This document shows, one piece after another, positions 22,999 to 35,089 of a stretch of 64,000 nt of DNA; the first letter of the stretch is position 1, and every line of letters begins with the position of its first letter. The DNA is taken from assembly GCA_029449235.1 (NCBI GenBank), contig JANATG010000010.1, forward strand, positions 930,001 to 994,000. Reading direction: 5' to 3'. The notes beneath the pieces are model-generated. The model worked only from the letters and a program-made list of their open reading frames with translations. It was not told the origin of the DNA and ran no database searches. This DNA is from Linnemannia schmuckeri (Eukaryota > Mortierellomycota > Mortierellomycetes > Mortierellales > Mortierellaceae). The position numbers and the translations under genes are program-made.

Positions 22999-25023
22999 TA
23001 TGGAGTGAGGTGGTTCAAAAGAGGTAGAAGGAGGATGGCAAAGCGAAGGTGAAAGAGAAGGAAAGAAGGAAGGAAAGAAAGAAAGAAAGAAAGAATTACA
23101 GAGAGGATTGAAGGAGAAAGAAGGAGTGAGGGTGGAAAAATGTACGATCTGCTGTTACAAAAAGGATTTTCTTTGTAGTTGTAAGTTGTGGACTTGTGAA
23201 ACTAACTATGAGCGTGAAAATGAGAGCAATGGATTTTCTTATGGCAGGGTGCAAAAAAGAATGTAATGAACAAAGAAAGGATATGAAATGGATATGTTGG
23301 GGATGTGGAATGAGTGGGTTTTGTCAGAAGAAAAAAGAAAGAAAGAAAGAAAAAAGGCAAAGAGCACGAGAGGGTGGATGAAGAAAAAGAAGATGTACAA
23401 TTGGGAAGGAGAGCGGAAGGAATGAAGGATGGAGGAAGTAGAAGAAAAAAAAAGAAAAAGAAAGAAAAAAAAGGAAAAGGAATGTCAGTTGAGAAGAAAA
23501 ATAACCTTTTTTTTTTTTTTAGCTCATCAGGCAAAAAGTTGCCATCCCTTGTGTTTATGTGTATGTATCTCTCTCTCTGCCTTTGTCTCTGTCTCTGCAA
23601 CAATCCCTACTGGTCAGCCTTCTCACTGATACATCTCTGACCCACTTGTACTTATCTTTTCTTCCATCTCCTTGGCCCTTTTTTTGGCATCAAATACCAT
23701 TCCTTTCATTCTCGCTCTCTCCTCTCCAAACAAAAAAAAAAGAAAAAGAAAAAGAAAAAGAAAAAGAAAAAGAAAGATGAATGAATGCTCACATCCAAGA
23801 CTCCATTGATAGACAATAGCCCATTGACAAGTATACTCCAGACACCCACACAAACCATAGGCATTTGACACACGCTTGCTTCTGGCTGTTTCGTGCTCTC
23901 TTCTCAATTGCACAAAGAAGCTCACTCCTTTCTCTCATTTTTTTATCTCTCTCCTTTCAATTTTTTATCTCCCTCCTTTCTCCTCTCAATCACATTCGAC
24001 GACTAACAGACTGCTGAACAGCCACGACCTCCCACTACGACTTCTCCTTTGTTCACTCTTCCTCCTCCTTTTGCTTGCCCATCCGCACCCCCTGCCCTTG
24101 TGCTCGTGGCATGATTGTTCGTTCGTTTCGTCTTGTTTCCTTCATATCTTCCTTTCCCTCGCTTTTTTTTTCTTCTCAATTTCTTATCCCTCCACATTAC
24201 CAACAGCGTGCACCCAACAACCCAAAAAAAACACACACGCACCCAAAAGAGGAATTCGCCTTGTTTCGTCTTACTGCTTATTGGTAGTGCCTACTGGAGG
24301 TTATTCCGCTCCTTAGAGATCACTATCTCACTCAAGACACACACAAAAGCTTGACAAAGACAGACACGTCGGACATCATCCTCCTTCCCCCTTCATCATC
24401 ATCATACATCCGACCAAGTGGCCTGATCGAAGTGAATGCTAAAAAATATGCTTTATGCTATGATTTGTTGTATGCTATGGAATGCCAAAATAGTAAGTCT
24501 TCTGTCTCTGTTGTTAATTTTTTTTCTTATGCTTCATCGCATTTTTTTGGTTGAGGCTGTCACATTTTTTTTTTTGTTTTGGTTTTGTGGTTGCAAAGAA
24601 AGAAAAAGAAAAAAAATACTGGGGTATGCTTTTCGCTGGTCTGCGTAGAAAAAGGAAGAAAGAGAGGAAAGAAGAATAGTAGAGGGAGGAGGGGGGGAAG
24701 ATAGCCATGGGAATACTATCTGCGTTCGTTCTTGATAGAGAAAGAGCAGACAAAGAACGCAGAAAAAAAAAAAAAAAAATAAAAAGAGATAGAAGTCATC
24801 ATAAAAAAATGTAGATAGAAAAACTTTTTTGGTAAGGGTCAGGATATGGAAAGGAGAGAGAAAAAGAAAAAGAAAAATGCAAGAACGAATGACATGAGTA
24901 TATGAGCAAAATAAAAGAGTGGAGGTGAAATGCAAGGTTGGATAAAAAAAAAGTAATAGGAAAAAAAGAGGGTAAGAATGGGTCGTTACTCCTCTAGTCA
25001 CATCATGGTACATGAATTCCCAG
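22999..25023. other. Intergenic, purine- and pyrimidine-rich
   Basis: 5' flank of the 621-aa gene and 3' flank of the RRM gene. It holds GAAA-type repeats (about 23060-23092 and 23730-23776), long A and T runs and no supported gene. Confidence 0.6.
23729..23776. repeat. (AAAAAG)n microsatellite
   Basis: Hexanucleotide AAAAAG/GAAAAA units in tandem, preceded by a short poly-A run. Confidence 0.85.
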
Positions 25024-27506
25024 TTAATAGTGCTGGTCAAACATGGCACTCATGCTGTCACGACGATCCAAAAACGGAGTGCCGTTCATGTTATGGAGAT
25101 GACCAAGTCCGCTGGGCTGGTTCACGGTTGAGTTGCGCACTCCCAGAGGGTTCTTGGAGAAGCTGAGGCGGATGCCTCCCTTGACAGAGTTGCTCAGCGG
25201 GTTTCCGTACAGATCGTTCAAGGCTTGGGTCGCGCACTCCACATTCTCAAACTCAACAAAACACATCGGTCCATTCGACTTTGTGCGGAAGCACAAGCGA
25301 CGGTATCCAACGCAGCGGGAGAACAATGTTCGGAGCTCGTCCTCGGACGTGTTCATGGGGAGGTTACCAACATAGAGCGTGTTGCAGGGTGGATTCTGGT
25401 CGCCAGGGTTGACGGGTGGGCGGAAGGCGGGCGAAGCAAGACCGGGCGAAGCCATACCAGGAGAAGCCAGGGCTGCAGCGGCGACAGTGTTGATCGGCAG
25501 CCCTTGGAAGCGACCGTTAGACATATCATCGTTGTGAAAAAGCGTGCCATTGAAACCACGCTCAGTGTGAGCTGGAATCGACTTTGACAGGAATCCCGAA
25601 GTCGAAACAGGCGCCTCTGCATCTATGTCCAAGAAGCTCTTGTTGAAGCGCTGCGAGGTAGACAATCCAACAAGACGGTTGTTGCTGAAAGAGTTGGAGA
25701 TCGAGTTGGGGAATGATCCTGCAATGGATCCGGCAAGGCCTCCAGGAGCGTTGCTCAAGCTACCCATCGACAATGGGTCCACTCTCATCTCAAACGTGTT
25801 CTGGCGACCCAGGAAAGACGACGAAAGATCCGATTGCTGCTGTTGCTGCTGGATGTTGGGCTGGTGGCGACCTCCAAAGGATTCGGCAAAGCTGAGTGCA
25901 GTGCTGTTGGGTGCGTAAACGTCCGCATAAAAGTCGTAGCTGCTAGAGTAGTCATGGGGCGAGAGGAGATCGCTTGGCAGAGCTGGGCTGGGAGGCACAG
26001 AGTGAAAGGCGTCATAGGCTGCAGATCCAGCGAGGCTGTTGCGGTGCTGAAGAGGGTGAGGCAATTTGCTGTTGTTGTTGATCCCGTTGAGGTTGCTAGT
26101 GATGCCAATGGGAGTTGGAGGCATAGCGGCTGCTGGATTGGGACCTGGAGCGACGGTCAGTTCGTTGGAGAGACCTCGACGAGTGTGGAGATTCTTCTTG
26201 GCCATCTCGGCCTTGAGCAAGGAGCCCTTCTCGGCATCGACCCTACGACCGCTGAGGACCTGGATGGCTTGCAAAGCTTCCTGGTGAGAGCGAAACTTTG
26301 CGAACCCAATCTATAAAAGAAGAACGAAGATTACAAAAATGGTTAGAAAAGTTTTTTATCTTGGTGTAATGCCCATTACAGTGTTTGGATGAGAGCAGAT
26401 TAGCCTCTTGTGTTGGTTGGTGCACTATTTTCTATTGTGTGTGTATGTACAGGACCCACAAGAGCAGTGTTTGCGTGGTTTTTTGTGGTCAAACTCATGC
26501 GTTGTGTCATCTGTTTACTTTGGGGATGAAAATAGGGCCGAAAGGATAAAGAGCCAAATAACAACAACAGAGAAAAAAAAAGGGAGCGATAAAAAAAAGT
26601 CTCTGATCAACTTGGCCCATCCGCAAGTGGAATGGGGGCCAAATAAAAACATAAATGAAAGAGATGGTTGACTCAGAGAGAGCAATAACATAAAAAAGGA
26701 ATGGGTAGAGTACTTACAATCTGCTTACGAGGGTTAACTCCATTGACATCTAGGGTCAGGGCATCGTCTTCCTGAGGCTCCTTGTTGGGGATCTTGAGAG
26801 TGGCAGCCTCGAAGCCAGGGGTGAAAACAAACATGTTTTGGAACTCTCGCTCGTGCATGTCGTCGGGGAAGCCCACAACAAAGATGGTCGAGATCTCTTC
26901 CTGGACGGCTCCGTTTGCAGTGGCGGTGATGGTGGCACCGTTGGTTCCGACGGGAGGGGTGTTACTGTTGGTGACACTGAGGAGGCTGCTTGTGTTGTTG
27001 ATGGTGACAGTAGCGCTATTATTGTTGTTGTAGCTGTAGAGACCGGAGCTGAGAGAAGAGGAGGTGGTCGGAGCATAGTTGGATAAGCTCAGGCCACCAA
27101 GACCGTTCGTCAGACTGCCGATATGGACGCTGTTGTTGTTGTGACTCGACTTTGGGACGCTCGAGCTGAGGCTGTCGGGGAAGCCAAAGGCAGAGAAGCT
27201 CGACGAAAATCCGTTGGAGTAGCTGGCCATGCCTTGGTTGTTGTTGATGTCCGCACCGTTGCTGCTGATGCTGTTGTGGCTATTGTTGCCGTTGTTGATA
27301 TTGATGTTGATACCCTTGACGGCCGAGGAGGAGGACGGATAGTCCTGGTGGGCCGAGAAGTGGCCGTTGGAGACCATGTTCAGGGTAGCGGTGCTCATGG
27401 AGACGGGCGAGGAGCGAGAAGTAGCCGGAGACGAAGAGGTGAGGGTAGGAGATGGAGATGACGAAGAAGAGGCTGAGGAAGGGGAAGAGACCGAGGTGAT
27501 TGCCAT
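25024..27506 (-). CDS. Scw1/Whi3-like RNA-binding protein with two RRMs (691 aa)
   Basis: Two exons: 27506-26718 and 26310-25024, with a phase-0 GT-AG intron of 407 nt inside RRM1. The start at 27506 (MAITSVSSPSS) is preferred because upstream in-frame codons are translated GGAAGA repeat. RRM1 (about residues 206-305) begins STIFVVGFPDDMHEREFQN and resumes after the intron as IGFAKFRSHQEALQAIQ. RRM2 (about 570-650) has RNP2-like TLYVGNLP and RNP1-like GPMCFVEFENVE, followed by GGIRLSFSKNPLG. The linker and N-terminus are rich in Ser, Asn and Gln. This double-RRM layout, with the second near the C-terminus, matches fission yeast Scw1 and the Whi3 group, mRNA-binding regulators of cell-wall integrity, septation and cell size, related to animal RBPMS/couch potato. 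Exact orthology is inferred. Confidence 0.92.
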
Positions 27507-27805
27507 CGTCTTTTTGCTGCTTTTTGGCTTTGTTCGCTCTGGCCCGTCTAATAAAAAGAAATAATAAAAAAAAAGGGGTGGCCAAGGAAAAGGAAGAAGA
27601 TAATAGTTTGAAAGAAGAGGAGAGTAAACAATAACGGATGAGGAGAGGAAAGGATGACAAAAGATGAGTAGAGTGGAATGTAGGTAAAGGAAGGAAGAGA
27701 AGCGTAGGGATGGAGGTTGCTGTTGGTGAGGTGATGAGGAAGGAAGAGAAGGAGAGAAGGAGAGAAGGGAGAGAAGGGAAAGAAGGGAATAAAGGGAGAA
27801 AGAAA

Positions 27806-27861
27806 GGAAGAGGAAGAGGAAGAGGAAGAGGAAGAGGAAGAGGAAGAGGAAGAGGAAGAGG
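27806..27861. repeat. (AGGAAG)n microsatellite upstream of the RRM gene
   Basis: Roughly nine tandem AGGAAG hexamers, about 300 nt upstream of the ATG at 27506. Confidence 0.9.
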
Positions 27862-28292
27862 ATGAAGGAAAGAAAAGAAGCAGAAGCAGACGAGGCAAGC
27901 AAGTTATACACCCGTCGGTCAAAACCAACCGACTGACGGAAACAAACTCAAAAAAGTCACTCGACTTTGATTAGACCCACACAACACACACAACACACAC
28001 ACACAACCACTTTACAGGCTTGTTCTGTTGTTGTTGCTAGTCATCACTAATCTCTCATCACTCATATCTCTCTTTTTCACTCAATCATGAGTAGACTTGT
28101 TGCTGTTGTCAGCAGAGACAATCAGGCTTGCTGTTATTACTACCCCTGGGTGCACGGCAACAAAGATAAAAAGCGTTTTTTATTATCTCTCTGTAGTGCC
28201 CTTCCCTTCGGTCTCTTGATCGAGAGTGGCCTGGGCACCCTTCTTTGGAAGAACAAGGTGTATGTGAATGTGTCTCAGTCCGGGTTCGTGCG

Positions 28293-28327
<35 letters not shown>
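28293..28327. repeat. Poly-A tract (35 nt)
   Basis: Uninterrupted A homopolymer on the + strand. No target-site duplication or retroelement body is seen next to it. Confidence 0.95.
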
Positions 28328-28330
<3 letters not shown>

Positions 28331-29061
28331 ACAGGGCACTACTGGTCCTAGCCAATCAAATACTCGTCGTCAGCGAGAAGTTGTCAACGAAACCAGAACT
28401 AATTGTGATAAAAAGAAGGTATCGACGTAGGGAAGGGGAACAGCAAAACCACTGGACAAAAGAACGACAGGACGAGAGCAGGGACCACCTTTCCTTGCTT
28501 TTTCTTCTCGTTCTTCCGAATTCATTTTTCATTTCCTGTTATGACTTTCTTCTCATCTTATCTCCCCACAAATACACACGATATGAACAAAATTGCTCAT
28601 CGACCTTTTCATTCTATTATTCATCTCTCATCTCCTTTCCGCAATTGTTCCTCGTCTCTTTTATTAATAACAGCTAAAAACTCTTTAAGCTTCTGTCTGC
28701 AGGATGATCTGAATCGAGGTGGAATCAGAGTCCTCTTTTTTCCTCCTCTTCTTCTCCGTTTCTTTTGTTTCCCTTTTGTTCAATTGCTCTCGCACCTTTG
28801 TTTTCTCTCTCCCTTCTCTTTGACTTTCCCTTTCACTTTCCCTTCTTCCCTTCTTTCCTTTCTCTTCGCTTATTCCCTTTCCTTCTTCGTCCCTCCCCTT
28901 CACCATTTTTTCCCGCTTTTTGACTCTCCAGATCAGATTTGACTCCAGTTGATGAACAGGATCAGAAATCAAGACATCAACAACAAACCACCTCTCTCTA
29001 TAAGTTTTGTATGGGCTGTGATGACGATCTGCATGAACTTCAAGGGGGAAGAAGAGGAAAC

Positions 29062-29088
29062 AAAAAAAAAAAAAAAAAAAAAAAAAAA
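29062..29088. repeat. Poly-A tract (27 nt)
   Basis: Uninterrupted A homopolymer on the + strand. Confidence 0.95.
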
Positions 29089-29245
29089 GCATGGCTGTAT
29101 GAAAATAGAAAAGATGAGGCGGGACAGATGGGATGGGAAAGGCGGGACAAAGCAGACAAGCAAACAATGAGACAGCAACAGTACCCCTCTTCATTTTGAA
29201 AACAAGAGAGGTCCGAGCATGACCTTCACAGCCTCTTGCGGTGGG

Positions 29246-29288
29246 CACGTGCCCGATGCCACTAGAAACCAGTCCCATAAGTCACGTG
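29246..29288. promoter_or_regulatory. Two CACGTG palindromes (E-boxes) upstream of the PhoD-like gene
   Basis: CACGTG occurs at 29246-29251 and 29283-29288, 37 nt apart and about 0.9 kb upstream of the phosphatase ATG. CACGTG is the core bound by bHLH factors such as Pho4 and Cbf1/USF. Function here is only a possibility. Confidence 0.35.
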
Positions 29289-30164
29289 CGGAGTAGCACT
29301 AGCCCACGATCCATTGCTCTCAATTTTTAATGGCGCCTTGGGCGGAGGCGAATTTCACTTTTAAAAAAAGGAAAGAGGGAACAACGTTTTTCATGAACGC
29401 GAAGGTGGAGGGCGTAGGATGATGGACAAAAGAAGGAAAACAATGGCAATGACCGAGAATGCTTAAATAATAAAAAACATGTATGCCATCGATTCCTCCG
29501 CCGGACCGATCTGCCTGTCCTTCGGGTTTGGAAAAAAGTAACCGTGTAAAAAAAGGGCTCTTTCCATCCTCATAACACAGTTCATCGAGTGTATTCCGAG
29601 TTTCTATTTTTCAACGGCAATTACCGAGGGACAATGACGGTCTTTCCTCTCACTCATTCTCCCTTTCCTTCATAGACAAATACACAAAATGAAGTTAATG
29701 AGTGCGGGTAAAAAGACCGAATGCCAAAAGGTACGCAAGTAAAAGCATGACGACGAGCCAAATGAACCAAGCCAAGTACCGTATTTAGCACACCGCTCTG
29801 AAACCCTTGGGGACACCGTTGTAGCCTCACCAAAGTATTCATCGCTGCTCTCAGCCTTGTTTGCACTGCACTTCGCGAGGGGTCTCATGTCACCCTCTCT
29901 CTCTTTCCCTGTGTGCCTCTTTATTCTGGACTTCATACTTCAGAACCCTCGCGACCATGGTCGACACACAAATTTATAAAACCCACCAGTTTGCCCTGAA
30001 CTTCGCTCGTACTTTTTTCCCTTTTTTCTTCACCCATCCTCCACCCTTCACACTCATCTCCTCCTCCCACCGTCTTGTACTTTTCAGTTCGTCACTTTTG
30101 CATTATCATTCCCATATATCCATCCATTTTTTAAGCACTTGTTTATGTTTTTTTCTTTTACATC

Positions 30165-32709
30165 ATGACATTCAACGAGGACCATCCCCACCTGTCAGTC
30201 ATTGGAGACTTTGTCTCAAAGATCGGAGACAGGATCAATGGCCTCCTAGGCAAGGAGACCACCGAGGTCGAAGAAGAAGAGGTTGTCGAGATCAACGATC
30301 GTGAGAACATCGTCGTCGACCCCCTTCTCGAGGACCAGGACCAATGCGACGACTGCAAAGTTGAGGCTGGCCGTCAAGATTACAGCCTCATCAACCCCTC
30401 CTCCCAGTTCAAGTGCGGACCCATCCTGCGTTACCAAGACATCCACGCTGAGCGCCGTCGCTGGATCGGATCGGTCCTGATTGTCACCGACAATGAGGAG
30501 CAACCCCCTCGTCTCGTCCTTCGAGATCCCACCAAGGCCAGAGTCGGCTTCTCACACCCACGACAGCTCGACAGCTGGGAAGGCAACCGTTTCTACCGGT
30601 ACGATATTCAATTGCAGTTGATGGCCCATCGCGAGAAGAAGATCGAGTACTGGTTCGAAAAGGAGAATGGCGAGAAGGTGGCCGAGCCCCAAAAGTGGAA
30701 CTTTTACGTTCCTGCGCTAGAGGAGGGCCACAACTGGGCCTTCTATTCCTGTAACGGCTTCACCTCCGACGTCGCTGACCCCGAGGGTGATTTCCATGGT
30801 GCCAACCCACTGTGGAACGATCTTTTGGTAGCCCATGACCAGAAGCCCTTCCACACCATGATTGGAGGAGGAGACCAGATCTACAACGACGATGTGCTCG
30901 AGACACCTGAGATGGTCGAGTGGCTCAAGATGGACGGCGATGCGCGTGTCACTCTCGAGTTCAACAACGAGAAGCGGTACGCGGTCGAGAAGTACTACTT
31001 TGAGCACTATGTACAGCATTTCAACACGGGCTCTTACTCTAAGGCTCTCTCGCTCATCCCCTCTGTCAACACCTGGGACGATCACGACATCATCGACGGC
31101 TATGGCTCCTACCCTCCTAAGTATCAAACCTGCGAGGTCATGCAAGGTAAAAACCAATACAAAAATTCACTTGTCTTTACGTTTGACAAGCAACCTCATT
31201 CATTCCTTCATTCCTTCATTCGCTTGTTCGTTCGTTCATCTTGCTCATTTCGAATTCAAACTTCTTTTGAAACAAGGTTATTTTTGCGCTTGTGTTTGTC
31301 TCGCTTGGCAAAAGGTATTAACCAATGTCGGTCTTTTTTCTCTCCTTTATTAGGCATTGGTGCGGCTGCATCGAGATTCTACCTGCTCTTCCAGCAGCAT
31401 GCCAACGCCAACACGACACACCACGCTGGGCTCCAAACTTCGGCCTCAGGCAAAGGCTGGAATTGTATCACTCACTTGGGCAAGCGTACCTTGATGGTCT
31501 TGCCCGACACCCGTTCAGAGCGTTCTAAAGAAATGATTCTCTCCAATGAGACCTACGAGATGTTCGAGACCGAGATCCGATCCAAGCTGTTGCCCACCAC
31601 CAAGCATCTGGTCATTGTCCTCGGAACCCCTCTTGTCTACCCTGCCTTGAAGTTCTTTGAAGACGCTCTGGAGAAGCTCGGCGACAAGCTGTCACGCGGG
31701 AGCGTCATCGGCAAGGTCTTTGGTAAATGCAAGGCCTTTGAGAACGTCCTTGGACAATTTGGACCCGAGCTCTTGGACGACTTGGTAAGGATGCTTTTAC
31801 TCTTTTTTTTGTTATTTTTAGGTGCTGCTGTCAATTGCTGCAATGTGCTCAATGGGTTATCCGAATGTCAATTGGACTTCCAATCTTCTTACACATACCT
31901 TCCGACTTGCTCGCCATGTCTCTGTTCTTTTTTTTTGTTTTTTTCTTTAAAAAAACGCAACTTTTTTAGGTTGACTCATGGGCATGCACAGTTCACACGG
32001 AGGAGAAGAGGAAGATGGTCGAGATGCTGCAGGCTATTGCTGTTGAGCGTAGCGTTCGTGTCACCTTTATTGGAGGCGATGTAAGTATCATTTCTTGTTG
32101 TTAGTTTTCCTTGTTCTTCCAAGCTACAACCAGTATTAATACCACTTGCCCTTTTTCGACTATGTTTTTTTTCATCTTTCTTCCTGCAGGTCCATGTTGG
32201 AGGCGCTGGTCGCTTGTTCGGCAACGAAAGCCAGGACCGTTTGACTGACCCCTATGACATGGTCCAGATTGTCTCCTCCGCTATTGTCAAGTAAGTCGCC
32301 ATTCTATTCCGCGTTGCTTAAGACAGAATTTCACTTTTTTTTCGCGAAATGGTACACACCAACTAAGAATTTGCGCCTCTCTTTTTTTTTGTCTCTCAGT
32401 GCTCCTCCTCCTGGCGCGGTCATCACTGCGCTCCATACCTGCTCTAAGACCTACAGCCTGAACGACTTTACATCCGAACAAATGACCGAGATCTTTGACC
32501 AGGATGTCGATGGCAGCCCATTGGAGAAGAAGAAGTTGCTCAACCGTCGCAACTGGTGCGAGGTCCGTGAGCTCGTCGGTGACCACCATCACCAGAAGCA
32601 GCACCAAGAGGATCAGCTGCAGTTCACCCTCCGTGTCGAGAACTTGGACCATGTTGGTGTCACAAAGTACCCTATTGTCGTTGATTACTTACATACCCGT
32701 GAGGACTAG
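30165..32709 (+). CDS. PhoD-like phosphatase, metallophosphatase fold (644 aa)
   Basis: Five exons: 30165-31146, 31354-31784, 31970-32080, 32190-32290, 32400-32709; all introns GT-AG and the frame is conserved to TAG. The start MTFNEDHPHLSVIGDF is the first Met after a non-coding leader. Fungal PhoD-like signature segments are present: GPILRYQDIHAERRRWIGS near the N-terminus, FYSCNGFTSDV, the metal-binding GGGDQIYND (about residue 235), NTWDDHDIIDGYGSYP, and GGDVHVGGAGRLFG across the third intron. PhoD proteins are metal-dependent phosphomonoesterases or phosphodiesterases; this fungal branch is intracellular and uncharacterised in most species. No signal peptide or transmembrane segment is seen. 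The first two introns stay partly open in frame, so an unspliced reading would be misleading. Confidence 0.93.
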
Positions 32710-32913
32710 AGCAATACCTATTAAAAAACATAACATAAAAGTACCAAAAAAAAAAGAACACTGTGTGTGATATTTACAACTGTTTTTAATTATGGAAAAT
32801 TTTGACGTTTCTACTTGACTCTACTACTTTGCTCTCTCAATGAATTATTACAGGTAGTTTTTTTTGAGAGAGGTGTGGGCAAGAGAGTGAAAGGACACTT
32901 CTTTGAGTTGAGT

Positions 32914-33507
32914 TTAGAGAATGAGGGCTCCGATGAAGGCGGCAACACCGAGGAAGACGGAGGACTCGGGGGTCAAGTAAGAAGCACTGTTGGGCCTGTT
33001 GGTGGGGGTAGTAATGGGGGCAGCAGTCCTGGAACCAGTGGCAGTGGCTGTGGCGGTGACTGTGACGGTGGCTGTGGCGGTTGTGGCTGTGGCTGTGGTA
33101 GCCACTGTGGTAGTGGCTGTGGCGGTGCCGCTGGAGCTACCGTTACCACCGTTACCGGCATTTCCGACATTGATAGTTCCGACGGCACCCTTGACACAGT
33201 TGGCGCCGATACCGTCCTTGTAGTTGATGACGCTAGCGGTGGGGAAGGTGCGCTGGTAGGCCTGGCCCTTGGTCAGGCTGCCCGAGTTGAAGCCTCCGGC
33301 GAGGTTGTTGCAGGTGCGGGCACCGGCGTTGGTCTGGACGATGGCGTGTTCGGCACCGTCGTTGTTGGGCCAGCGGACAGAGTCACCGGGGGCAATGTTG
33401 AGCTCTTGGGGGGAGAAGAGGCCGTTGACGAAGTTGACGTCCCAGGTCTTGGCGGCAAGAGCGGGAGCAACGAAGAGGGCTGCGACGGAGAAGGCGGTGA
33501 TCTTCAT
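32914..33507 (-). CDS. Secreted, probably GPI-anchored cupredoxin-fold protein (197 aa)
   Basis: Single exon. Residues 1-18 are a signal peptide (MKITAFSVAALFVAPALA). Residues 19 to about 117 match the fungal cupredoxin/phytocyanin fold: TWDVNF..FSPQELNIAPGDSVRWPN, EHAIVQ, then NYKDGIGANCVKGAVGTINV. A Thr/Ala/Val-rich stalk (about 125-160) and a hydrophobic C-terminal helix (FLGVAAFIGALIL) suggest GPI anchoring at the cell surface. Aligned to phytocyanins, only the first His ligand (EHA) is kept: the Cys, second His and Met/Gln positions read Asp, Asn and Ala. The two structural Cys (RTC and ANC) remain. A type-1 copper site is therefore unlikely. A TATA box lies 133 nt upstream. Confidence 0.9.
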   Translation of the reverse strand: MKITAFSVAALFVAPALAAKTWDVNFVNGLFSPQELNIAPGDSVRWPNNDGAEHAIVQTNAGARTCNNLAGGFNSGSLTKGQAYQRTFPTASVINYKDGIGANCVKGAVGTINVGNAGNGGNGSSSGTATATTTVATTATATTATATVTVTATATATGSRTAAPITTPTNRPNSASYLTPESSVFLGVAAFIGALIL

Positions 33508-33639
33508 GTTTGTTATGTGTTGTGTTGGACGGACGGTTGATTGAGAGTGTATGTGTGTGGGAGAAGGCGAGGGAGGGCGAGGGATTAGTATTAGTTGTAA
33601 GAGTTGTCGATGAATGAAAAGAAAGGAGAGTCGTGGTCG

Positions 33640-33647
33640 TTTTATAG
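33640..33647 (-). promoter_or_regulatory. TATA box of the cupredoxin-like gene
   Basis: CTATAAAA on the minus strand, 133 nt upstream of the ATG at 33507. Confidence 0.6.
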
Positions 33648-34997
33648 AATTTTTTTGTTTGCTACCAAGCCGGTTCCGTTGTGTCTGTGCACCCTGTCCA
33701 TCAAGCGCTCGTTTTCCCTACGTGTGTGGTCTTAACCACATAATACGCGACTAGCATCTTAGGGAAAAAAATGTTTCGAGGTTTTGGTTTCGAGTCGGGT
33801 GAACGAACTTTGAACATCATCGATGAGCACTCGCTCATGTTCAACTCAATCGCAACCGTCAGCCCTCCCTCGCCCCAGAACGAAAATCCTACACGCAGAC
33901 GACGGTGACACAAATATTTTGCGACTATCATTTTGTGCTTTTTTTGCTTTGTCAAACATTTGTGTCAAAAAGAAAAAAAAAAAAAAAAAAAAAAAAAAGG
34001 AGAAACGAATTCTGGTTCTCAGATATGTTCCCTCACGCGCAAACCACTCACATCAAACCCTGAAGGACTAAACTAAGTCGCTAGCTTAGGAAATGTTGCT
34101 GCAACTGTCTCTAGCTAAGCATTAAGAAACACATTTGTCGATCTTTTTTTGTTTGCATTGATTCCACACAGAACCAATGGCGTCGCGAATTATTTTGTGC
34201 CGAAGTAAGAATAACCAAGACCCAAAATGCGTACTGTTGCAGTTTCGCGTGTATGTTAGATGTTGAACATACTATGCCTATTACAGCAACCAAGTAGGCA
34301 GCGCGGGGTGGATATGACCCAACCTATCAAAGATCTCCCATAAACTTCTGTCAAGAAAAAATACTCCGGAGCTTGAAGTGAGTTCATTGCCTCACATTTT
34401 TCCACATGTGTGCAGTTATGAGGAAAGACGAATATATAGTGTTCCCTCAGTTGATTATGGGGCTTTGACAAGTGCTTCGCCCAAATGGGCAACGAGTCTT
34501 ATGTTGTTCGAGCACAAGAAAAAAGAATAGGAAAAACGAAGGTGACAACATGCCTCTTTAACTCACGACTTTGTACCTGTAAGTACTTAGTCTTCACTTG
34601 AATTCTCATTTGTTTGTTTTTCCATGTATGCCATGGTGAAGAGCAACAGATCGCGCTTGCTGTTAATTCCACACTGTCAACTTTCATCGTTTTTTTCAGC
34701 CCATATAGGCGCTCGTAAGCATTTTTTTTTTTTTTTTTTCGTACGCAATTTTATTCCTCCAGTGAAAAGCTCAAGAAAGGCATTCGATAGTGAAAGGAGC
34801 TACATACCAAGCTCTTCCAAGAGCCATCCACCAGTCGCAGTCCGGTCCACAACCTGGCTCTGCGCAACAATTGCCGCTGCTCCTCACAGCTTCAACAGAA
34901 GTCACGTGTACATTTAATTACGTCCTGTTATTCCTTAAATCAGGTGACTAATGAGGTAAGTGATATAAATATGTTTAAAAATAAGATGTGTCATCCT
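33648..34997. other. Intergenic, non-coding
   Basis: Contains a 26-nt poly-A (33973-33998) and a T-rich run near 34721-34739. No supported gene lies between the cupredoxin-like gene and the tRNA. Confidence 0.6.
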
Positions 34998-35071
34998 GCT
35001 TCTGTGGCGCAATTGGTTAGCGCGTCTGACTGTTAATCAGGAGGTTGGTGGTTCAAGCCCACCCAGGAGCG
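34998..35071 (+). tRNA. tRNA-Asn, anticodon GTT, no intron
   Basis: A 74-nt cloverleaf. The acceptor stem GCTTCTG pairs with CAGGAGC (one G-U), with discriminator G. The D arm is GCGC-AATTGGTTA-GCGC. The anticodon arm is TCTGA-CTGTTAA-TCAGG with GTT at the tip. The T arm is GGTGG-TTCAAGC-CCACC. No CCA is encoded, as expected in a eukaryote. A TTTT run a few bases downstream fits RNA polymerase III termination. Confidence 0.97.
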
Positions 35072-35077
35072 TTTCTC

Positions 35078-35089
35078 TTTTGCTTTTGT
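35078..35089 (+). terminator. Pol III T-rich terminator after tRNA-Asn
   Basis: CTTTTGCTTTTG-type T clusters start within about 8 nt of the tRNA 3' end. Confidence 0.5.

Larger units (their letters stand above)
27507..30164. other. Divergent intergenic region
   Basis: Contains the upstream regions of the RRM gene (-) and the PhoD-like phosphatase gene (+). It holds an AGGAAG hexanucleotide repeat, two long poly-A tracts and two CACGTG palindromes. Open frames over the homopolymers were not accepted as genes. Confidence 0.65.

Noticed and set aside
28087..28677. 196-codon open frame through a poly-A tract
   Set aside because: The Lys run comes from the 35-nt A homopolymer, and no family signature is present.
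28293..29088. Poly-A tracts as retrotransposon tails
   Set aside because: No reverse transcriptase, no endonuclease domain and no target-site duplication seen near them.
32815..33540. 241-codon open frame opposite the cupredoxin gene
   Set aside because: It is the antisense of the Thr/Ala-rich stalk and Gly-rich part; the minus-strand frame has a signal peptide and a recognisable fold.
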